The notes: generated by a model not told the origin, from the letters alone. A stretch of DNA of 64,000 bases from an uncultured Mucilaginibacter sp. (GCF_937859865.1 NZ_CALMAT010000130.1:1-64000); one strand, 5' to 3'; shown: positions 21,149 to 31,385, numbered from the stretch's first letter. Numbers and translations: made by a program.

Positions 21149-22543
21149 ATGATGAAAAAATTGAACATAAAATATACGGTTTGTGCAGGTTTAATGCTTC
21201 TTTTATCGGCTTGTAATAAGCAATTAGATTTAAAACCAACGCAAAGCATCGAGACTAGCCAGGCTTTGTTAACGGCGAAAGATGTACAAATTACATTGAT
21301 TGGCGCTTACAGTAACTTGGCTACGCTTGATGCAAACGGTGTAGAACATTTGTATAGCGGCTCTGTATTTTTAATGCCAGACCTGTTAGGAACTGCCGGG
21401 CAAAACATCATAGAATGGGCAGGAACGTACCAACAATTAACGGAGATGGCCAACCAATCAATTACGGTTACCAATAGTTATGTAGCCAATACCTGGCTTA
21501 CGGCTTATAACGATATCAACCAGCTAAACAATGTACTTTCCGCATTGAATAAAGTAACGGTTCAAGCCGATAAAGACCGGATAGAAGGGGAAGCCAAGTT
21601 TTTGCGTGGCATGATTTATTTTGATTTGGTAAGGCTGTATGGAAAAGCTTGGAACGATGGTGACCCGAATACCAACCTCGGCGTTCCGATAATTTTAACG
21701 CCGACTGCACAAATTGACGCTTCTTCTTATGTTGCCCGTTCTACCGTTGGCCAGGTTTATACACAAATACTTTCTGATTTGACAACGGCACAAACCAAAT
21801 TACCGGCTTCTAACAGTTTTTATGCCAATAAATATTCGGCGGCAGCTTTACTTTCAAGGGTTTATATGCAGAAACTAGATTATGCCAATGCTGCAACCGC
21901 TGCAAATGTGGTTATCAGTTCGGGTGCTTTCGGTTTAATGCCGACTTACGCTGCCGAGTTTCCGTACAGTACAACCGGCCCGGCACATGCTGACAACACT
22001 TCCGAAGATATTTTTGCTGTCCAAATTACTTCGCAACAAGGTGTTAACGCTTTAAACGAATTTTATGGCGGACCAACTTATGGCGGCCGCGGCGATGCTG
22101 TCGTTTCACCTTCTTTTCCTGCCGAATTTGAGCCGGGAGATGCACGCGGTGCTTTCTTTTATAACGATGGCGGTTCTCTTTATTCCTCCAAATTTCAAAA
22201 CCAATATGGCAACGTTAGGATAGTGCGTTTGGCCGAAATGTATTTAAACCGTGCCGAAGCCAATCTGCGTTCAAATACTGCCACCGGAGACACGCCTTTA
22301 AACGATGTCAACAAAATCCGTACACGTGCTGGTTTAGCCCCGCTTGCTTCCGTTTCTTTGGCACAGGTTTTAACAGAACGTAGGCACGAGTTAGCTTTTG
22401 AAGGCGGTTTCTTTTTGCACGATGCCAAACGGACGATGCAAAGTGTAGGCGCGCTTGAATGGAACTCGCCTAAACTGGTTTTCCCAATCCCGCAACGCGA
22501 AACCATTGCCAACCCCAATTTAAAACAAAACGCCGGTTATTGA
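21149..22543 (+). CDS. SusD/RagB-family nutrient-binding outer membrane lipoprotein
   Basis: LLLSACNKQLDLKPTQSI; EGEAKFLRGMIYFDLVRLYG; RLAEMYLNRAEA; ERRHELAFEGGFFLHD. Confidence 0.96.
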   Translation: MMKKLNIKYTVCAGLMLLLSACNKQLDLKPTQSIETSQALLTAKDVQITLIGAYSNLATLDANGVEHLYSGSVFLMPDLLGTAGQNIIEWAGTYQQLTEMANQSITVTNSYVANTWLTAYNDINQLNNVLSALNKVTVQADKDRIEGEAKFLRGMIYFDLVRLYGKAWNDGDPNTNLGVPIILTPTAQIDASSYVARSTVGQVYTQILSDLTTAQTKLPASNSFYANKYSAAALLSRVYMQKLDYANAATAANVVISSGAFGLMPTYAAEFPYSTTGPAHADNTSEDIFAVQITSQQGVNALNEFYGGPTYGGRGDAVVSPSFPAEFEPGDARGAFFYNDGGSLYSSKFQNQYGNVRIVRLAEMYLNRAEANLRSNTATGDTPLNDVNKIRTRAGLAPLASVSLAQVLTERRHELAFEGGFFLHDAKRTMQSVGALEWNSPKLVFPIPQRETIANPNLKQNAGY

Positions 22544-22549
22544 TTTCTG

Positions 22550-22605
22550 ATGCTTCTTTTAGCAGGTAAAAATTGGCATCAAATTTATACCGATAAAAAC
22601 AGTAT
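22550..22605. repeat. Hybrid paired element, 56 bp (one GAAG arm, one ACAG arm)
   Basis: ATGCTTCTTTTAGCAGGTAAAAATTGG...AAATTTATACCGATAAAAACAGTAT. Confidence 0.75.
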
Positions 22606-22673
22606 GGCCGGAAAAATAGTTACCGGCCGTGCTTTTTTACCGGTAGAAAAACTTTTAAACCAAAGCATCGGTC

Positions 22674-23348
22674 TCAAAATTTAAACAGAATTTTTAAGCC
22701 GGTAAACGCAATTTGTAAGCCTACACAAAATATTAAAAAAGCAGAAATACGGTTTACAATATTTTCGCCGTTTTCGCCAAGAAAATTAATCAGCGTTTTG
22801 GTGTTGAAGTAGAAAATGTAAATCAGCGTACACATCACCAATACCGAAACCAGCAAAGCCAAGGTATTGATGAGATAACCGTTCGTGTTATTGGCCGCAC
22901 TGTGCGCGCTCAAGGTAAAAAGTACCGAAATGGTACCTGGGCCGGTGGTAATCGGGAAAGCTATCGGGTAAAAAAGCTTGCTGGCCACTTGCTCATATCC
23001 GTCGTCGGTATTGTTCAATGCTGCATCCCTTGGCTGCACTTGTGTTGTTTTATCGGAAGACAAAAACCCCCAGCCAATTTTGCAGATCATAATGCCGCCA
23101 GCGAGTTGTATAATGGGTATGGAAATGCCGAAAAGCTTTAAAATCCATTGCCCGGCAAACAACGAAACCATGCAAATCAAAAAAGCATACAGACTTACAT
23201 TTTGCACCACTTTGCGCTTGTCTTTTTTATTGAGGTTGAGAAAATACGGACTGACGATAAACGCTGAACCAATTGGGTTGATAACCGGGAACAGCGCAAT
23301 GATACCGATAAAAACAAGGTTAATAAATGAATGGTAAAATTCGTCCAT
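22674..23348 (-). CDS. MarC family integral membrane protein
   Basis: LFPVINPIGSAFIVSPYF; GGIMICKIGWGFL; FPITTGPGTISVLFTLS. Confidence 0.9.
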   Translation of the reverse strand: MDEFYHSFINLVFIGIIALFPVINPIGSAFIVSPYFLNLNKKDKRKVVQNVSLYAFLICMVSLFAGQWILKLFGISIPIIQLAGGIMICKIGWGFLSSDKTTQVQPRDAALNNTDDGYEQVASKLFYPIAFPITTGPGTISVLFTLSAHSAANNTNGYLINTLALLVSVLVMCTLIYIFYFNTKTLINFLGENGENIVNRISAFLIFCVGLQIAFTGLKILFKF

Positions 23349-23510
23349 AAAAGAAGTACCGTTTTAACGTCAGGATGGATAAAGCTAATAGAACATTTTG
23401 GTTTTTAAACCTCTAATTATTTTTTCGTTATAAACCCAACTGGTCGGGATTTGCAAATCCCAGCTTTTAAGCTCAGGGTTTCCTAATCCTTTCTTGTGAA
23501 TTGCCTAAAA

Positions 23511-23556
23511 AAAAAGAAGCATAACCAGGAGAAACTTCCCGGCCATGCTTCTTTTA
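23511..23556. repeat. Convergent paired element, 46 bp
   Basis: AAAAAGAAGCATAACCAGGAGAAACTTCCCGGCCATGCTTCTTTTA. Confidence 0.75.
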
Positions 23557-23570
23557 TGCCTATAATTTCA

Positions 23571-24905
23571 TCAGCTTTCTTTTGGCGGCGTGCCCCGGAA
23601 AGCATCCAGTTTGTCAATGCGTTCTAATTGTACAGGTTTGCCGGTGCGGGCAGATTCATAAATGGCTTCCATAATTTTTTGGTCCTGCAAACCTTCTTCG
23701 CCGGGCGTATAAGGCGTTTTGTTTTCGATCACACATTCCGAAAAATGGTCAATCTCTAAAGCAAACTGGTTTTCTTCCGGCAACTTCGGGTTCGATTTGT
23801 TTTGAACTTTACCTTCTACATGTCCAACTTCTGGCATCAAACCTTTATAATCAAACGCCGGATCCATGCCAAACCAGCCGCCGTTATCAGCATAACAACG
23901 GTAATGTTTGGAGTTGTGCGCACCGTAACTGCAAGTATTATTGGCAATGGCGCCACTTGGAAAATACATCTGAAACATCACCGCTTCTTCCACTTCTTTA
24001 AAACGCGGGTCGTTGGGCGTGGTATAAGTGGTTGCGTTCACCATATAAGGTTCTTCGCCAAGCAAATAGCGGTTGGTGTTGATGTCGTACAAGCCAATAT
24101 CAGGCAAAGAGCCGCCGCCCGATAGTGCTTTTTTCAAACGCCATTGGTTTGGGTCGCCGATGTTTTGCACATTAACGGAAGTAATCACTTTTACTTTTCC
24201 ATATTTTTGCTGGCGGGTAAAATCCTTGATCTGCCGGTTGTTCGGTTCGTACTGGATGCGATAAGCAACCATCAGCTTTTTACCAGCTTTTTTGCAGGCA
24301 TCAATCATCCTTTCTGCGGATTTGGAAGAAGTAGTCATCGGCTTTTCGCACAGCACATGTTTGCCTGCTTTGGCTGCCCGAACCACAAATTCTTCGTGCA
24401 TCGCATTCGGCAAAACAATGTAAACGGCATCAATTTCCGGGTTGTTTTTGATGTTGTCGTAATTTTGGTAGTTGTAAATGTTTTTTGGGGAGATACCGTA
24501 TTGTTGGGCCACTTTTTGCGCTTTTGCCGCATCGCCGCTTACCAAAGCTACCGGTTTCGAGTTTTTGCATGCACCAAAGGCTTCCATAATCTGGCCTAAA
24601 GTCAGTTCGCCCAAACCTACAATGGCATAGCCAACACGTTTTTCTTTTGGTAAGATCGAAGGCGCAGCGGGTTGCTCGCCTTCGCTTTTGGCGTGCTGGC
24701 TCGGCACTTCTACTTTTACCGCTGCCGACATTGGCCCCGGCCCACTGCCGATGTTTGTGCTTTGTGCGCTTGCCGTTCCGCTTGCTAGTAATTCGCCTGC
24801 AACGGTAGCGGCAATAATCCCTTTGCCTGCACTTTCTATAAATTGCCTTCTGTCATATGCTTTTTGGGTTGATGTTTCCGGCTTATGGTCTTTAAAATCT
24901 GTCAT
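23571..24905 (-). CDS. Gfo/Idh/MocA family oxidoreductase with Tat-like leader
   Basis: YDRRQFIESAGKGIIAATVAGELLASG; VGYAIVGLGELTLGQIMEAF; HVLCEKPM. Confidence 0.92.
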   Translation of the reverse strand: MTDFKDHKPETSTQKAYDRRQFIESAGKGIIAATVAGELLASGTASAQSTNIGSGPGPMSAAVKVEVPSQHAKSEGEQPAAPSILPKEKRVGYAIVGLGELTLGQIMEAFGACKNSKPVALVSGDAAKAQKVAQQYGISPKNIYNYQNYDNIKNNPEIDAVYIVLPNAMHEEFVVRAAKAGKHVLCEKPMTTSSKSAERMIDACKKAGKKLMVAYRIQYEPNNRQIKDFTRQQKYGKVKVITSVNVQNIGDPNQWRLKKALSGGGSLPDIGLYDINTNRYLLGEEPYMVNATTYTTPNDPRFKEVEEAVMFQMYFPSGAIANNTCSYGAHNSKHYRCYADNGGWFGMDPAFDYKGLMPEVGHVEGKVQNKSNPKLPEENQFALEIDHFSECVIENKTPYTPGEEGLQDQKIMEAIYESARTGKPVQLERIDKLDAFRGTPPKES

Positions 24906-25001
24906 TTGTTTTGCTTTAGTTTTGATCAGTGTTGATTTCTGTTTCTCCATAAAAAACTCCCGGCCAATACTTTAGTTTACAATTAATTAAATTTTTACCG
25001 G

Positions 25002-25065
25002 TAAAAGAAGTATTGTTCTGTCGCTACAGGTTTTCGCACTAATTTTTTGCCGGTAAAAGAAGCAT
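25002..25065 (+). repeat. Two direct copies in the cdaA upstream region
   Basis: AATTTTTACCGGTAAAAGAAGTAT and AATTTTTTGCCGGTAAAAGAAGCAT. Confidence 0.8.
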
Positions 25066-25110
25066 CAGTTAATTATTCGTGTACAAATCTTCAGCACAAC
25101 TATTAACTTC

Positions 25111-25902
25111 GTGCAAATGGATTTGAGCTTTCTGCGTTTTTCTTTTTTTGATGTGCTGGATGTTATCCTCGTGGCTATTATTATTTACCAAATCTATAAT
25201 TTGATCCGCGGCACCATTGCGGCCAATATTTTTATCGGTTTGGCCATTTTGTGTGCTTTGTATTTTGTGGTGAAAGCTTTGAACATGCGCTTGCTTACCG
25301 GCATTTTGGGCAATTTTATGAACGTTGGCATTTTAGCGCTCATCGTGGTTTTTCAGCAAGAAATCCGGCGGTTTTTGTTGCTGGTTGGCCGCAATGCTTC
25401 CCTTCAAAGAAATAAAGCCTGGTGGAAATATTTTTTTGGGCGGAAAGAGGAAGATAAAAACAACCTGGCACGTATCAAGCCGATTATTGACGCCTGCAAA
25501 ACCATGAAAGACAGCCGAACCGGCGCATTGATTGTTTTTGCCAAATATTACGACGAAGAGTTTTTTCACAACAGTTGCGAATATTTGGACGCTAAAATTA
25601 CCAAACGTTTGCTCGAAAGTATCTTTCAGAAAAACGGTCCGCTGCATGATGGCGCCGTCATTATCTCCGGAAACAAGATCAAATCGGCCAGTTGTATTTT
25701 GCCTCTGACCGATAATACAAACCTGCCGCCACAGTTTGGTTTGCGCCACCGCGCCGGCATTGGGATTTCGGAAGCAAGCGATGCTACGGCTTTGATCGTT
25801 TCTGAAGAAACCGGCGAAATTGCCTACGCCAAACAAGGAAAAGTGAAGATGGACATCAGTTTTAACGAACTGGAAAAACTGCTGAACAAAGATTTTGACT
25901 GA
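25111..25902 (+). CDS. cdaA: Diadenylate cyclase, CdaA-type (c-di-AMP synthesis)
   Basis: N-terminal TM helices; DAC domain LHDGAVIISGNKI, LPPQFGLRHRAGIGISEASDATALIVSEETG. Confidence 0.95.
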   Translation: MQMDLSFLRFSFFDVLDVILVAIIIYQIYNLIRGTIAANIFIGLAILCALYFVVKALNMRLLTGILGNFMNVGILALIVVFQQEIRRFLLLVGRNASLQRNKAWWKYFFGRKEEDKNNLARIKPIIDACKTMKDSRTGALIVFAKYYDEEFFHNSCEYLDAKITKRLLESIFQKNGPLHDGAVIISGNKIKSASCILPLTDNTNLPPQFGLRHRAGIGISEASDATALIVSEETGEIAYAKQGKVKMDISFNELEKLLNKDFD

Positions 25903-25941
25903 TAAAAGAAGCATTTTTGTTTTTTGGTGATGCTTCTTTTA
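25903..25941. repeat. Convergent paired element between convergent cdaA and the histidine kinase
   Basis: TAAAAGAAGCATTTTTGTTTTTTGGTGATGCTTCTTTTA. Confidence 0.8.
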
Positions 25942-25986
25942 CCGGCTTAAAATTGGTTTTTTACAACCGTGTTTTTTAAGTAATGC

Positions 25987-27714
25987 TTATTCTAAAATAG
26001 CTTGCGGCAGCGGTGCCAATGCATATTTTTTGATCAAAGCCAGCATTTGGTAAGGCTCAAATGGTTTTGAAATGAAATCTGTAAAACCGATCAGCATCAG
26101 TTCGGCCAGCATTTCCTGATCCATTAAAGATGCCGTAAATGCAATTACCGGTAAGTTCGGATATATTTTTTTCACCTCTTTGATGGCCGTAAAACCGTTC
26201 ATCACCGGCATTTCCAAATCCATCAAAACCAAAGAATAATCTGCGTTTTGTTCTAAAATATCCAAAGCTTCCTGTCCGTTATAAGCACAAGTAACGGCAG
26301 CTTTGTAACCGGTTAAAATTTTCCTGGCAATCATCATGTTGATCTTGTTGTCTTCTGTAACCAGGATATTTAAGCCCAATAGGTCGTCTGTGTCCGGTTT
26401 GGCACTTAACAAAGGCGACTCCTTTTTATCGGCAAGTTTAAAATTGATGGTAAAGCTAAACTTGCTTCCCTGGCCTTTTTCGCTTTCTAATTTCAATGCG
26501 CTGTTCATCAATTCCAACAAACGGAGGCAAATAGAAAGCCCTAAGCCGGTGCCGGTGTATTTGCGGGTGCTTTCGTCATAAACCTGCCAAAAACTTTCAA
26601 ATATTTTGCTTTGGTCTTCTTTTGCAATGCCTAAGCCTGTGTCTTGTACTATAAATTCTACCGAAAGCCCTGCACCCTCTTTTTGCCGGCAAAGCAAACT
26701 CAGCTTTACAAAACCTTTCTCGGTAAACTTTAATGCGTTTGACAGCAAATTGTTGAGGATTTGAATGATGCGTACATCATCGCCCCAAATCAGCACATCG
26801 GCCTCAGGCGCAATCTCCACCATCAGTTGCAGGTTTTTTTCTTCAAAACTGTTGTAAAACGGCAGGATTGCGTTGGTGATCAACTGCTTCAAATTGAACT
26901 CGACCAGGTGGACTTCCAGCTTGCCGGCCTCTATTTTGTTAAAGTCGAGTATATCGTTTACTAGGTTGAGCATGTGTTTAGAACAATACTTTAAAATTCG
27001 GTAATATTCGTTGTCTTCCGAAAGGTATTTTTCATCTTTTAACAAATTAACTGCGCCTAAAACACCATTGAGCGGCGTCCTCAGTTCGTGGCCCATGGTA
27101 GAAAGGAACCTGGTGCGGGAAGAAATGGTATTGTTTTTTTCTTCAATTAATTCTTCAAAGTTTAATTTTTGAGAACGGATGAACGCATAGGCAAGGCCAA
27201 CCGTCATCACTACGGAGGAGAGGGCATTGCACATAAATATTACCGCGCCAATCCTGTGCGAGACTGGTTCTAACGGCTTAATATACAGCCCCAAAAAAAT
27301 GCAGGTTAAAAAGGAAACCACGGTAATGGTAAAATTAAACAGCAAGGTGTTGTAGTTTGACTTTTCAAAATCTATCAGCACCGGCAAACAGATCAGCAGT
27401 GGGAAATAATAGAAGCATTGGCCAGACTGCGCCCCTTCTACCAATGTGCTGATTATCAAATGTGTGCTTACAATAAATAGAAATACGTATTCTGTTTTAT
27501 TTAGAATGCCTGCCTTTTTTAAAAGCATTACAGATCCAAGGCAAAAGCAAAACAAGCTTGTTGATACACAGGAAAAGTTGAGGTGTAAACAAAAATAAAC
27601 GATTGATAAAACGAAGCCGGAAATAAATGCCACAGAATAAACCAGGAAAAGCCTTTTAGAAAGATCCCTTAAATCAAATATTGACAGGAAAGAGTCTTTT
27701 GTGATGAAAGGCAT
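25987..27714 (-). CDS. Hybrid sensor histidine kinase/response regulator
   Basis: STMGHELRTPLNGVLGAV H-box; GTGLGLSICLRLLEL; receiver VLMDLEMPVMNGF. Confidence 0.94.
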   Translation of the reverse strand: MPFITKDSFLSIFDLRDLSKRLFLVYSVAFISGFVLSIVYFCLHLNFSCVSTSLFCFCLGSVMLLKKAGILNKTEYVFLFIVSTHLIISTLVEGAQSGQCFYYFPLLICLPVLIDFEKSNYNTLLFNFTITVVSFLTCIFLGLYIKPLEPVSHRIGAVIFMCNALSSVVMTVGLAYAFIRSQKLNFEELIEEKNNTISSRTRFLSTMGHELRTPLNGVLGAVNLLKDEKYLSEDNEYYRILKYCSKHMLNLVNDILDFNKIEAGKLEVHLVEFNLKQLITNAILPFYNSFEEKNLQLMVEIAPEADVLIWGDDVRIIQILNNLLSNALKFTEKGFVKLSLLCRQKEGAGLSVEFIVQDTGLGIAKEDQSKIFESFWQVYDESTRKYTGTGLGLSICLRLLELMNSALKLESEKGQGSKFSFTINFKLADKKESPLLSAKPDTDDLLGLNILVTEDNKINMMIARKILTGYKAAVTCAYNGQEALDILEQNADYSLVLMDLEMPVMNGFTAIKEVKKIYPNLPVIAFTASLMDQEMLAELMLIGFTDFISKPFEPYQMLALIKKYALAPLPQAILE

Positions 27715-27820
27715 ACTTAATTTTTACGAACCGCTAATATTAATGTTTCAAAATCCCCTGCTATATTGCTGTCATTTAGGCAATTGCTTTTTGCTTTCGC
27801 ATACACCAATTTTATAGGCA

Positions 27821-27832
27821 TAAAAACAGTAT
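27821..27832 (+). repeat. Solo ACAG-variant element
   Basis: CAATTTTATAGGCATAAAAACAGTATG, same 19-nt upstream part as the GAAG element at 943. Confidence 0.75.
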
Positions 27833-27851
27833 GCGGGCTTTTAATTGATTT

Positions 27852-28235
27852 TTAAGGATTAAGTTTTGGCGCTTCCGTTTTTGGTTGAACAACCGGCGGC
27901 AAACGTTTAATTGGCATCGTGTAAATTACGGTTCCATCAGGTTTTACAATTGGCATATTCCAGTTGCCTTGGGGCGTGGCAATCGGCATGTTATCCAACG
28001 AAGCCGTTAAATTTTGGTTTGTTGAAGTGGATTTTTTTGGTTGAACACGAGGCGAAAACAATAAGTTCAAATCGTTTTGTTGCTGTTTAGAAAGCTTGTT
28101 TGATGGAACCGTATCGGAAAAACGATAAAGGCCAAGTACATCTTGAGGCGTACGGTTTGGCGTAATTGTATTTTGCTGGGCCTTCAGTGTAAGAACCGTT
28201 CCTGAAAACAAGATGAAGAAAATAGCTTTTTTCAT
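27852..28235 (-). CDS. Small secreted hypothetical protein
   Basis: Signal peptide MKKAIFFILFSGTVLTLKAQ; Pro-rich tail. Confidence 0.6.
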   Translation of the reverse strand: MKKAIFFILFSGTVLTLKAQQNTITPNRTPQDVLGLYRFSDTVPSNKLSKQQQNDLNLLFSPRVQPKKSTSTNQNLTASLDNMPIATPQGNWNMPIVKPDGTVIYTMPIKRLPPVVQPKTEAPKLNP

Positions 28236-28299
28236 AACCTCGGGATTTGATGTGTAATTTACAAATGTTTATCCAAAAACTTTGCAAATTAAATGCAAA

Positions 28300-28355
28300 T
28301 AAAAAGAGCATCCAGATTTTTCCGAATGCTCTTTTTATGCCGGTAAAAACAGTAT
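28300..28355. repeat. Three-arm element including AGAG variants
   Basis: TAAAAAGAGCAT ... ATGCTCTTTTTATGCCGGTAAAAACAGTAT. Confidence 0.65.
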
Positions 28356-30869
28356 CTACTTAGCTGCTTTTATTTCATCAATGGCTTTGGCAATATAATC
28401 GGCCTGTGCATTTAACTGGCTTTTTAAATTTGCATCAGCGTTTTTGGCCTGGTTTTGTTTTTGGGTTTTCAGGTCGCCCAGCATGCCCATTACGTATTGG
28501 TCAACGCCGTATTGTTTGTATTGGATAGCCAGTTTTTTAAACGCATCAACCCGTGGGTTTACTTTTTGCGTGTCGTTCACTTTTCCCAGCATGGCAACAT
28601 AACCTTGCATCACGTTGAATTTTGCCTGTACGCCAGCCTGGTCAAATGCTTTGCTCACAAAAGGCAATTCGGCTTCCGTTCCTTTTGTGGTGTAAAGCAG
28701 CACCATCGCTTGTGTAAGCGCGCCTTTGTTGTCTTTTTCAAAACCTTTTGCAATTTTTAAAGCTTCGTCCGGGTTTTGCGCTGCCAAAGCATTCAAAGCC
28801 GCACCTTGCACCGCGTACGACTGGCTGTTTAAAGCCGTCCTGAACAAAGGCAAATCAGTAGCGTTTTTAAGTTTGCCCAAAGCAATGATCGCTGCTGCTT
28901 TTACCGTATTGTTTTTATCGTTTTGGGCGATGTTGGTCAGTTCGGGCATGGCCGCTTGTTTAACTTCATCGCTGCTCAGGTTTACATTTCGGATAGCCAA
29001 AGTGCGCAGCCCGTAATAATTATCTTTTAATGCCGCCAATATTACTTTGCGCGCCCCGGCATCGCCTTGTTTGCCCGTTACGGCGTTCATCGCTTCCCAG
29101 CGGTCTAAATACAAAGGCGCGTTAAAGTACTGGAACACATATTCATCCGTAGTTTTATTGTCGGTTTTTTGGGCGAGCAAGGTTTTATCGCCATCCACAT
29201 TTACCAAATTTGGTTTGGATGCAACTTTAAAACTCAGCGTGTCTGCTTTATCACGCATCCAAATCTGATGGCGTTCTTTCTTGCCACCAACATACAAATC
29301 AATGGCCATTGGCAAGGTAAAAGTCTGGCCTTCCTGCGTTTGCGTTAAATAAACAAACTGCGTTTTGCTGCCTTCGTCCCATTTATAATCAATCTTTAAA
29401 TCCGGGTTGCCCGCGCCATAATACCATTGGTTAAAAAACCAGTTTAAATCCTGGCCGCTCACTTTTTCCAATGCCAAACGCAATTGTTGCGCTTCGCCGT
29501 TGCCCAAAGCATTTTGGCGGAGGTATAAATTTAGGCCGGCAAAAAAAGCATCCTCGCCTAAATAGTTGCGCAGCATATTTAAAATGCAGCCGCCTTTTTG
29601 GTACGTAACTACATCAAACATATCTTCTTTATCGGCATAATAAAAACGAACCAGGTTTTTTGTCCGCGCATCTTTAGAATTCAGGTAAGCCAGCATATTT
29701 TCGTTGATGTGCGCGCCGCCTTCGTCTTTTCCATAGCGGTGTTCGGCCCAAAGTGTTTCGCTGAAATCAGCAAAAGATTCGTTCACCGTCAAATTGCTCC
29801 AGCTTTCGCAGGTTACATAATCGCCAAACCATTGGTGGAAAAGTTCGTGCGCGATGGTGCTTTCGCCCTGGCTGTAGTTATCGTCCAGCATTTCGCGCGG
29901 CGTTTTTTGCACATATTCTCCATGTAAAGTTGCCGTAGTGTTTTCCATCGCGCCGCTTACATAATCGCGCACCACAATCTGGCTGTATTTGTTCCACGGA
30001 AAATCAACACCTAATTTCTGCGAATAAAAAGCGATCAGTTCCGGCGTAAAACCAAAAATTTGTTTGGCAAAAGGGGCAAAGGCAGGTTCTAAATAATAGC
30101 TTACTTCTTTGTCTTTCCATTTGTCTTTGTAGATTTTAAAATCGCCAACGGCCATCATAAACAGATATGGCGCATTGGGCTTGTCCATTTTCCAAGTGTC
30201 AGTCCGCAAACCAGTTCCGGCAGGTTTTTGGGAGATGAGTTTTCCGTTAGAAAGCGTAACGTATTTAGCAGGGACCGTCATGCTGATTTCTTCCAGCGTT
30301 TTCTGATCGGGCTTGTCAATCGTTGGAAACCAGGCGGAAGAACTTTCCGTTTCGCCCTGCGTCCAAATCTGGATCGGTTTGGTTTTGTCGGCGCCATCCG
30401 AATTGATAAAATACAAACCTTTGGCATCGCTGATGGCTGCGCTGCCTTTTACTTTTAATTCGTCAGGCTTTGCTGTATAACTTAAATACAGCGTGTAGTT
30501 TTCTGCGGAAGTATATTTTTTATCGAGTTTGATCTTCAATTGCAAACTATCATAAGTGTATTTCAACGGCATGTTTTTACCGTTTTTAACCACAGAAATA
30601 TTGCTGATGTCCATTCCTTTGGCATCCAAAACCAAAGAATCGGTTGGGTAAAAATGCGGTTTCAGCGTAACCCATTCTTTGCCGTATAAATAGTGTTTGG
30701 CGTAATCAAAACGAACATCCAGTTTGGTGTTGACCAAATCGTTGATTTTTACCGGCGTGGCGCGGTAAATTTTTAAAGCCGGGTTATCATTGGTTGTTTG
30801 GGCAGATAAGGCTGAGGAAACCAAACAGGCTGCGCCGATTGCGACAAAGCGTTTAAAAAGGTTGATCAT
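28356..30869 (-). CDS. M1 family metallopeptidase (aminopeptidase N-like)
   Basis: GAMENTTATLHGEY; HELFHQWFGDYVTCESWSNLTVNESFADF; start at MINLFKRFVAIG preferred. Confidence 0.95.
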   Translation of the reverse strand: MINLFKRFVAIGAACLVSSALSAQTTNDNPALKIYRATPVKINDLVNTKLDVRFDYAKHYLYGKEWVTLKPHFYPTDSLVLDAKGMDISNISVVKNGKNMPLKYTYDSLQLKIKLDKKYTSAENYTLYLSYTAKPDELKVKGSAAISDAKGLYFINSDGADKTKPIQIWTQGETESSSAWFPTIDKPDQKTLEEISMTVPAKYVTLSNGKLISQKPAGTGLRTDTWKMDKPNAPYLFMMAVGDFKIYKDKWKDKEVSYYLEPAFAPFAKQIFGFTPELIAFYSQKLGVDFPWNKYSQIVVRDYVSGAMENTTATLHGEYVQKTPREMLDDNYSQGESTIAHELFHQWFGDYVTCESWSNLTVNESFADFSETLWAEHRYGKDEGGAHINENMLAYLNSKDARTKNLVRFYYADKEDMFDVVTYQKGGCILNMLRNYLGEDAFFAGLNLYLRQNALGNGEAQQLRLALEKVSGQDLNWFFNQWYYGAGNPDLKIDYKWDEGSKTQFVYLTQTQEGQTFTLPMAIDLYVGGKKERHQIWMRDKADTLSFKVASKPNLVNVDGDKTLLAQKTDNKTTDEYVFQYFNAPLYLDRWEAMNAVTGKQGDAGARKVILAALKDNYYGLRTLAIRNVNLSSDEVKQAAMPELTNIAQNDKNNTVKAAAIIALGKLKNATDLPLFRTALNSQSYAVQGAALNALAAQNPDEALKIAKGFEKDNKGALTQAMVLLYTTKGTEAELPFVSKAFDQAGVQAKFNVMQGYVAMLGKVNDTQKVNPRVDAFKKLAIQYKQYGVDQYVMGMLGDLKTQKQNQAKNADANLKSQLNAQADYIAKAIDEIKAAK

Positions 30870-30962
30870 ATTTTCAATAAAAATTACACAGGTTAAGAAA
30901 CGTAAATTTACATTCATCCGGCTAATAACGCACAATTAGTTAATTTTGGATAAAACCAAACC

Positions 30963-31205
30963 ATGGAAACTTCAGAAATCAAAAAAAAGCTGCACGATTA
31001 CATTGAGTTTGTAGCAGAAGAAAAACTAAAAGCAATTTATATAGTTTTGGAAAGCGATATTGAAAGCGTTTACAACCATCAGAACGATCCAAGATTTGTT
31101 GCCGAAACGGAAAGCCGGACGAAAAAACCGGAAGCCGGAACTGAAAAGGAAAACACTTGGCAGGAAGCAAAAGCAAAGGCTATGAAAAGGATTGTTGAGG
31201 GTTGA
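30963..31205 (+). CDS. Small hypothetical protein, possible addiction-module-like
   Basis: 80-aa ORF METSEIKKKLHDYIEFVAEEKLKAIYIVLE... Confidence 0.55.
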   Translation: METSEIKKKLHDYIEFVAEEKLKAIYIVLESDIESVYNHQNDPRFVAETESRTKKPEAGTEKENTWQEAKAKAMKRIVEG

Positions 31206-31215
31206 TAATTTCAGA

Positions 31216-31227
31216 ATGCTTCTTTTA
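31216..31227 (-). repeat. Solo element
   Basis: ATGCTTCTTTTACCGGCATAAATTA; shares 26 nt with a copy inside recJ. Confidence 0.8.
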
Positions 31228-31359
31228 CCGGCATAAATTAGGTGGAGTGGAAAGCAACTTCTTGTTTTTTAGAAACTTGCAGGGCCGCTTGTAAGGTATG
31301 CGCCCAGGAGCGTGGGGCTGAATGCCGCCCGGAGGCGATCCGGCATGCTTGATTTTTTG

Positions 31360-31385
31360 GTTCTTTTTTATCAAGAAAAAAGAAC
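31360..31385. repeat. 10-bp perfect hairpin within a GC-rich intergenic element (about 31245-31385)
   Basis: GTTCTTTTTT-ATCAAG-AAAAAAGAAC. Confidence 0.55.
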
